From: JBEKCP01 sp050014815
GTDB taxonomy: Bacteria; Planctomycetota; Planctomycetia; Pirellulales; Thermoguttaceae
DNA length: 9,165 bases
Assembly: GCA_050014815.1 (NCBI GenBank)
Contig: JBEKCP010000202.1
Location: 1-9,165 of the forward strand
Direction: 5' to 3'
Part shown: piece after piece, positions 4,577-9,165 of the stretch
Numbering within the stretch: position 1 is the first letter of the stretch
Layout of the letters: each line of letters begins with the position of its first letter
Notes under the pieces: generated by a model
Databases searched by the model: none
Told to the model about the DNA's origin: nothing
Seen by the model: only the letters and a program-made list of their open reading frames with translations
Made by a program: the position numbers and the translations under genes

Positions 4577-6721
4577 ATGACCGAAGCAAACGATTCTCCG
4601 AACGTCGATTGGTCGTTCCTCGACACGTCGCTGCCGCTCGGGGAGCGCGTGGAACGCCTAGTCGCGCAGATGACCGTCGACGAGAAGACCTCGCAGATGG
4701 TCCATTCGGCGCCGGCGATCGAGCGGTTGCGCGTGCCGGCGTACAACTGGTGGAACGAATGCCTGCACGGAGTGGCGCGGGCGGGCAAGGCCACCGTCTT
4801 CCCCCAGGCCATCGGCATGGCCGCCAGCTTCGACGCGCCCCTGCTGGAACAGGTCGCCGCGGCGATCTCCGACGAGGCCCGGGCGAAACACCACCAGGCG
4901 ATCCGGCAGGGGAACCGCCGCGACTACTTCGGGCTGACGTTCTGGTCGCCGAACATCAATATCTTCCGCGATCCCCGCTGGGGCCGCGGACAGGAGACCT
5001 ACGGCGAGGATCCGCACCTGACGGGCCGGCTGGGGGTGGCTTTCGTGCGGGGCTTGCAGGGCGACGACCCGCGGCACCTCAAGGTCGTCGCGACCCCGAA
5101 GCACTTCGCCGCCCACAGCGGGCCGGAACGCGAGCGGCACACTTTCGACGCCGCCGTCAGCCCCCGCGACCTGGCGGAGACGTACCTGCCGGCCTTCAAG
5201 GCATGCGTCCGGGAGGGGAAGGCGGCCTCGGTTATGGCCGCCTACAACCGCCTGAACGGCGAGGCGTGCTGCGCCAGCCCGACCCTCCTGGAGGACACGC
5301 TGCGGCGGGAGTGGGGCTTCGAGGGTTACGTGGTCTCGGATTGCGGGGCCATCGACGACTTTCACAAGCACCACAAGGTGGCGGCCACGGCGGCCGAGGC
5401 CGCGGCCATGGCCGTCAGGAACGGTTGCGACCTGACCTGCGATCTGGCCTGCCCGTGCAGTTACGGCGACTTGCTGCTCGCCCTGCGGCAGGGGCTCGTC
5501 AGCGAGGCCGAGATCGACCGGTCGGTCCGGCGGTTGTTCGCGGCCCGGTTTCGCCTGGGCATGTTCGACCCCGAGAGCGAGGTCCGTTATGCGTCCATTC
5601 CGCCGGAGGTCGCCCACTGCCAACGGCATCGCGAACTGGCGCGGCAGATGGCCCGCGAGTCGATCGTCCTCCTGAAGAACGATCGCGGACTGCTGCCGCT
5701 GGCGAAGGAACTCCGGCACGTCCTGGTGGTGGGTCCGAATGCGCGGAATCCCGATGCACTGCTGGGCAACTACTGCGGCATCGCCCCCCGCATGTGTACG
5801 CCGTGGGACGGCATTCTCGACGCCCTGTCCCCCGGCTCCGCCATCGATTACCTCGAAGGCTGCGACCTCGCAAGCGACAAGCCGGTCCAGGAGAAGGAGT
5901 TGAAGTGGTATTTGGCCAAGAAGGACCCGGAGCTGATCGTCGCGGTGCTGGGCTACACGGCCGCGCTGGAGGGCGAGGAGGGCGATACGGCCATGGCCGA
6001 AGGGGACCGCGGACGCCTGGCCCTGCCCGGCCGCCAGCAGCAACTCCTGGAGCTGTTGGTCGCCAGCGGCAAGCCGGTGGTCCTGGTGGTAGCCGGCGGC
6101 AGCCCGATCGACCTCGCCTGGGCCCGAGACCACGTGCCGGCGATTCTCCTGGCGTGGTATCCGGGCGAGGAAGGGGGCGCGGCGATTGCCGACGTGCTCT
6201 TCGGCGATTGCAATCCGGCGGGCAGGCTGCCGATCACGCTCGTCCGGTCGCTGGACGACGTGCCGCCGATGGGCGACTACGCGATGCGCGGCCGCACGTA
6301 CCGCTTCTCCAATCGCGAGCCTCTCTACCCCTTTGGGCATGGGCTGAGCTACACGCGGTTCGCCTACGGCAATCTCCGCCTCAGCCGCCGGGCCATCGCG
6401 GCGGGCGACCAGGTCGAGGTCCGCGCCGAGGTCCGGAACGCGGGCGACCGCGCCGGCGATGAAGTGGTGCAGTTGTACGTGTCCGACCTGGCCGCCTCGG
6501 TGCCGGTCCCCAAGCTGCACCTGGAGGGTTTCCGGCGCGTACACCTCTTGCCCGGACAGACCGTCCAGGTCGCATTCACGCTTGGTCCCGAGCAGTTCGC
6601 GGCGTACGACGACCAGGGGCGGCCGATGGTCGAGCCGGGCGAGTTCTTGATCTCGGTCGGCGGCGGCCAGCCGGGCGGTCCCGCCGGCGGCGCCGTCCAA
6701 ACGAAGCTGACAGTAACCTGA
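4577..6721 (+). CDS. Glycoside hydrolase family 3 protein (beta-xylosidase/beta-glucosidase-like)
   Basis: A 714-residue retaining glycosidase that would release terminal sugars from beta-linked oligosaccharides. The order is: N-terminal barrel (about 15-310) with NWWNECLHGVAR, RDPRWGRGQETYGEDP and KHFAAHSGPE, the nucleophile Asp255 in VVSDCGAIDDF; an alpha/beta sandwich (about 350-560) with ESIVLLKND and the LEGEEG...EGDR region that should supply the acid/base glutamate; PFGHGLSYT near 585; then a fibronectin-III-like domain (about 610-700). NWWNECLHGVAR and KHFAAHSGPE are typical of the xylosidase/arabinosidase-like branch, but the substrate cannot be fixed from sequence. There is no signal peptide, so a cytoplasmic enzyme is likely. 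I chose the ATG at 4577 over 4565 because the sequence around 4561-4576 resembles intergenic repeat wording; neither start has a clear ribosome binding site. An 80-bp gap to the next gene suggests co-transcription. Confidence 0.93.
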   Translation: MTEANDSPNVDWSFLDTSLPLGERVERLVAQMTVDEKTSQMVHSAPAIERLRVPAYNWWNECLHGVARAGKATVFPQAIGMAASFDAPLLEQVAAAISDEARAKHHQAIRQGNRRDYFGLTFWSPNINIFRDPRWGRGQETYGEDPHLTGRLGVAFVRGLQGDDPRHLKVVATPKHFAAHSGPERERHTFDAAVSPRDLAETYLPAFKACVREGKAASVMAAYNRLNGEACCASPTLLEDTLRREWGFEGYVVSDCGAIDDFHKHHKVAATAAEAAAMAVRNGCDLTCDLACPCSYGDLLLALRQGLVSEAEIDRSVRRLFAARFRLGMFDPESEVRYASIPPEVAHCQRHRELARQMARESIVLLKNDRGLLPLAKELRHVLVVGPNARNPDALLGNYCGIAPRMCTPWDGILDALSPGSAIDYLEGCDLASDKPVQEKELKWYLAKKDPELIVAVLGYTAALEGEEGDTAMAEGDRGRLALPGRQQQLLELLVASGKPVVLVVAGGSPIDLAWARDHVPAILLAWYPGEEGGAAIADVLFGDCNPAGRLPITLVRSLDDVPPMGDYAMRGRTYRFSNREPLYPFGHGLSYTRFAYGNLRLSRRAIAAGDQVEVRAEVRNAGDRAGDEVVQLYVSDLAASVPVPKLHLEGFRRVHLLPGQTVQVAFTLGPEQFAAYDDQGRPMVEPGEFLISVGGGQPGGPAGGAVQTKLTVT

Positions 6722-6801
6722 TCTCCGCGATTCTTGGAGCAACCACTGGCGGCCGCGGCCATCCTCGGGTATGGTAACAGTTTATACGGAGCCTCGATAC
6801 C

Positions 6802-8070
6802 ATGCGTTTTCTGCCATTACTATGCGTCCTGTCGGTCGGTGGGATAGCCATGGCTGCGATCGGTGCGGAGCAGGGCGTGCTTCGGGCCGGCGCGGCGCGG
6901 GTTGACATCACGCCGCCGGAGAATGCCGGCGTGCGGTTGTGGGGTTACGACGAGCGGGTGGCGCCTCTGGCCGGCATCCGCGACCACATCTATTACCGCG
7001 CGATCGTCCTGGACGACGGCCGCCAGCAGGCCGCCCTGGTCAGCGGGGAAGCGGCCTTGATCACGGACGGCTTCTGGGAGAAGGTCACCGCGCGGATCGA
7101 GAAGGAACTCGGCATTGCCGCGGCCAACGTGCTGCTCTCGGCCACGCACACGCATAGCGGGCCGGAGCCGGCCTATTGCGACTCCGAGGAGGTTGCCGCC
7201 AAGGCTTTCGAGGCGGTCCGGCTGGCGAAGGCCCGGCTCCAGCCCGCGCGGATCGGCGTCGGCGCCGGCCGGTGCAACGTCAACATCAATCGCCGGGCGC
7301 GGACCGCAACCGGCGACGCCCGCGGCGGCTGGTGGCTGGGCCAAAACGCGGACGGCCCCTCCGACAAGACGATCCACGTCGTCAAGATCGAGGCCGCCGA
7401 CGGCAAACCGATCGCCCTGATGGTCAACTACGCCGCCCACGGCACGACGATGGGGCGGGAGAACCTGATGCTCTCGGGCGATCATCCGGGGGCCTGCTCC
7501 CGCTTCCTCGAGGCCCATTACGGCGAGCCGGTCGTGGCGCTTTGGACCAGCGGGGCTGCGGGCGATCAGGACCCGCTCTACGCCTACCAGGCCAGGTTCG
7601 GCGGCCGGCTCAGCCCGGTAGACGTGCTGGGCCGGCTGCAGGGCGAAGAGGTGATCCGCGTCGCCGCCGCCATCAAGACCGCGTCGCAGGGCCCGATCCG
7701 CGCGGTGCAAGAGGTCGTGACGGCCCCGGGCCAGCGGAACACCAGCGGCATGGCCTTTCGGCCCGACGGGAGCTACAAGTTCGTCGACGCCCCGCCCGTG
7801 CGGATTCGCCTTTCGGTGCTCATGATCGATCGGATCGCCCTGTGCGGCGTGTCGGGCGAGGTGTTCTCGCTCATCGGGCAGCGGCTCAAGAAGGAGTCGC
7901 CCTGCGAGCAGACCATCCTGATCACCCATGCCAACGGATCGAGCGGTTACCTGCCCAACGACGACGCCTACGATCAGATCAGCTACGAGATCATGGTCAC
8001 CGGCGTCAAGCGCGGGGTGGAGCAGATCCTCATCCGCGGCCTGCTCGACCTGCTCGGCCGAAAGGAATGA
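6802..8070 (+). CDS. Secreted neutral/alkaline ceramidase-like protein, catalytic serine apparently replaced
   Basis: A 422-residue exported protein of the neutral/alkaline non-lysosomal ceramidase N-terminal family. Residues 1-22 are a signal peptide (MRFLPLLCVL, ending near AIGA). The zinc-site motifs are present: ATHTHSGPE (His116, His118), NYAAHG (His213), GVSGEVF (Glu353) and SGYLPN (Tyr383). In true neutral ceramidases the nucleophilic serine lies in GDVSPN; here the matching place reads GDQDPL (254-259), with Asp257 in the serine position. The protein also lacks the C-terminal immunoglobulin-like domain of full-length ceramidases. It is therefore probably a zinc hydrolase of another specificity, as in many planctomycete paralogues annotated only by domain. 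GGAG at 6788-6791 precedes the ATG by 10 nt. It follows the GH3 gene by 80 bp on the same strand, so a shared operon on polysaccharides or glycoconjugates is possible. Confidence 0.88.
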   Translation: MRFLPLLCVLSVGGIAMAAIGAEQGVLRAGAARVDITPPENAGVRLWGYDERVAPLAGIRDHIYYRAIVLDDGRQQAALVSGEAALITDGFWEKVTARIEKELGIAAANVLLSATHTHSGPEPAYCDSEEVAAKAFEAVRLAKARLQPARIGVGAGRCNVNINRRARTATGDARGGWWLGQNADGPSDKTIHVVKIEAADGKPIALMVNYAAHGTTMGRENLMLSGDHPGACSRFLEAHYGEPVVALWTSGAAGDQDPLYAYQARFGGRLSPVDVLGRLQGEEVIRVAAAIKTASQGPIRAVQEVVTAPGQRNTSGMAFRPDGSYKFVDAPPVRIRLSVLMIDRIALCGVSGEVFSLIGQRLKKESPCEQTILITHANGSSGYLPNDDAYDQISYEIMVTGVKRGVEQILIRGLLDLLGRKE

Positions 8071-8091
8071 GTCCGGGCGGCAGGGAGCGTG

Positions 8092-8104
8092 CGCCCTTCG
8101 GGCG
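8092..8104 (+). terminator. Hairpin after the ceramidase-like gene, weak terminator candidate
   Basis: CGCCC (8092-8096) pairs with GGGCG (8100-8104) around TTC, 21 bp after the stop codon. There is no T-tract, so it would at most be a pause site or mRNA end protection. The rest of the 162-bp gap to the next gene shows no convincing promoter. Confidence 0.25.
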
Positions 8105-8232
8105 GCAAACCACGGCCGGGGCACCACTAACGCACGACACCGGCCCCCAAGGTTGATGTTTCCGGCGGATGTGGTAGCTTGTGGTGCTGGTAAGCGGTGC
8201 CCGGTGCGATAGAAAAGCGGGGGAACACGCGC

Positions 8233-9165
8233 ATGCCCGACGAAAAGGCCATTCACGCCGCGCTGGCGAAGTTCGCCGAGACAGTGGCCGCAAAGATGTC
8301 GCAACTGACCGCCGGCGAGCCGGAGGACCAGCTCCGGGGCCCGTTCGAGGTCTTGTTGCAGGAGATAGGCCGGGCATTGTTCCTGAAAATCGTGTGCACC
8401 GGGGAGACAATGCTGCCCGGCCGGATGGGCAAGCCTGACTATGCTGTACATTCCAACAAGCTCTTGGCCGGCTACGTTGAGTTGAAGGCCCCCGGCCTCG
8501 GCGCGAACCCCGACCGATTCACCGGCCACAACCGCGAGCAATGGAAGCGGTTCCAGTCGATTCCCAACCTGATCTACTGCGATGGCAACGACTGGAGGTT
8601 GTACCGAAGCGGCCAACCTGCCGGGCGTCCCGTCCGCGTCTCCGGCGACGTGGCAACCGACGGCAAGAAGGCCGTGACTGCCGGGGACGCTCAGGCATTG
8701 ATCGGATTGCTGACAGAGTTCCTGTCCTGGCAGCCCATAATCCCCAAGAACGTCAAGGAATTGGCTGGGTTGCTCGCACCACTGTGCCGGATGCTTCGTG
8801 ACGACGTGACGGACGCATTGAAGGACCCGCAATCGCCCTTGGTACAACTGGCGAAGGACTGGCGCCAACTCCTCTTCCCGGACGCCGAGGACGAGAAGTT
8901 TGCCGACGCGTACGCACAGACCGTCACTTTTGCTCTTTTGTTGGCCCGCAGCGAAGGCGCCCGACCATTGACGCTGGCCAGCGCCGAAAGCGGACTCGCG
9001 GCCGAACACAGCCTTTTATCGCGGGCGCTCCAGGTCTTGACCGACCCGGCGGCCCAGGCGGAAATCTCCGCGTCGCTGAACCTTCTGCTCCGCGTTGTCG
9101 GCGAAGTGCCGCCGGAAGCCCTGACCGGGCCCAAGGACCCCTGGCTATACTTCTACGAAGACTTC
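8233..9165 (+). CDS. N-terminal part of a type IIG/ISP-like restriction-modification enzyme, cut by window edge
   Basis: An open frame of 311 residues runs off the right edge. The start ATG is preceded by GGGGGA at about 9 nt. Residues 68-86 contain a PD-(D/E)XK nuclease signature: Asp69 in KPDYAV and Glu83-x-Lys85 in GYVELKAPG, with 13 residues between Asp and Glu. The next stretch, FTGHNREQWKRFQSIPNLIYCDG (start at 96), with DWRLYRSG after it, is typical of the N-terminal cleavage domain of large single-chain restriction enzymes. A helical connector follows, and DPWLYFYEDF at the window end is the wording that in this family leads into the N6-adenine methyltransferase domain. The methylase and target-recognition parts should follow outside the window, with a full length near 1000 residues or more. 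The nuclease part is well supported; the exact subtype is not. Confidence 0.82.
   Translation, partial: MPDEKAIHAALAKFAETVAAKMSQLTAGEPEDQLRGPFEVLLQEIGRALFLKIVCTGETMLPGRMGKPDYAVHSNKLLAGYVELKAPGLGANPDRFTGHNREQWKRFQSIPNLIYCDGNDWRLYRSGQPAGRPVRVSGDVATDGKKAVTAGDAQALIGLLTEFLSWQPIIPKNVKELAGLLAPLCRMLRDDVTDALKDPQSPLVQLAKDWRQLLFPDAEDEKFADAYAQTVTFALLLARSEGARPLTLASAESGLAAEHSLLSRALQVLTDPAAQAEISASLNLLLRVVGEVPPEALTGPKDPWLYFYEDF

Noticed and set aside
4294..6462. 722-codon plus-strand frame overlapping the GH3 gene
   Set aside because: Shifted-frame shadow: extremely rich in Arg, Pro and Gly, and it reads through the MITE-like element.
4658..6742. Long open frame antisense to the GH3 gene (694 codons)
   Set aside because: It mirrors the GC-rich GH3 gene, has no recognisable domain and a composition dominated by Arg, Gly, Ala and Val. 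The GH3 frame has all family motifs.
6820..9009. Antisense open frame of 729 codons spanning two genes and the gap between them
   Set aside because: It runs across the ceramidase-like and restriction genes, both of which have clear motifs on the plus strand. Long antisense frames are expected at this GC content.

Overview
The window looks like a chromosomal segment from a member of the Planctomycetes or the wider PVC group. The clues are a PduL phosphotransacylase coupled to a DeoR-type regulator (the arrangement I recall from planctomycete sugar-degrading microcompartment loci), a PEP-CTERM surface protein, a ceramidase-like secreted protein of a type common in planctomycetes, GC-rich genes, and long intergenic stretches full of short palindromes. 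This assignment is inference; there is no rRNA or marker gene in the window.

Layout. (1) Positions 1-1352, minus strand: a two-gene unit in which a DeoR-family repressor is followed, with a 4-bp ATGA overlap, by pduL, which runs off the left edge. A good promoter with an inverted repeat across its -35 box lies upstream. The rest of a microcompartment operon may continue beyond position 1. (2) Positions 1353-2585: about 1.2 kb without a credible gene, but rich in structure. It holds the regulator's leader and promoter, a C/G-rich hairpin repeat, a dense cluster of eight short hairpins (1714-1961), and a strong candidate for an unannotated structured RNA (about 2173-2386, plus strand) ending in an intrinsic terminator. 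(3) Positions 2586-3362: a secreted PEP-CTERM protein with a very good ribosome binding site. It is followed by a 7-bp tandem repeat that contains a 20-bp perfect palindrome. (4) Positions 3475-4223, minus strand: a HEPN protein and a minimal nucleotidyltransferase overlapping by 4 bp, a toxin-antitoxin-like pair. (5) Positions 4391-4516: a 107-bp MITE-like palindromic element plus another hairpin. (6) Positions 4577-8070, plus strand: a GH3 glycoside hydrolase and a secreted ceramidase-like protein, probably co-transcribed. (7) Positions 8233-9165: the N-terminal part of a large restriction-modification enzyme, cut by the right edge.

How the parts may work together. The GH3 enzyme, the PEP-CTERM protein with its lectin-like look and the putative microcompartment genes fit a saccharide-degrading lifestyle. 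The HEPN/nucleotidyltransferase pair and the restriction enzyme are typical accessory defence genes. The most interesting unexplained signals are the structured RNA candidate and the hairpin cluster just upstream of it.
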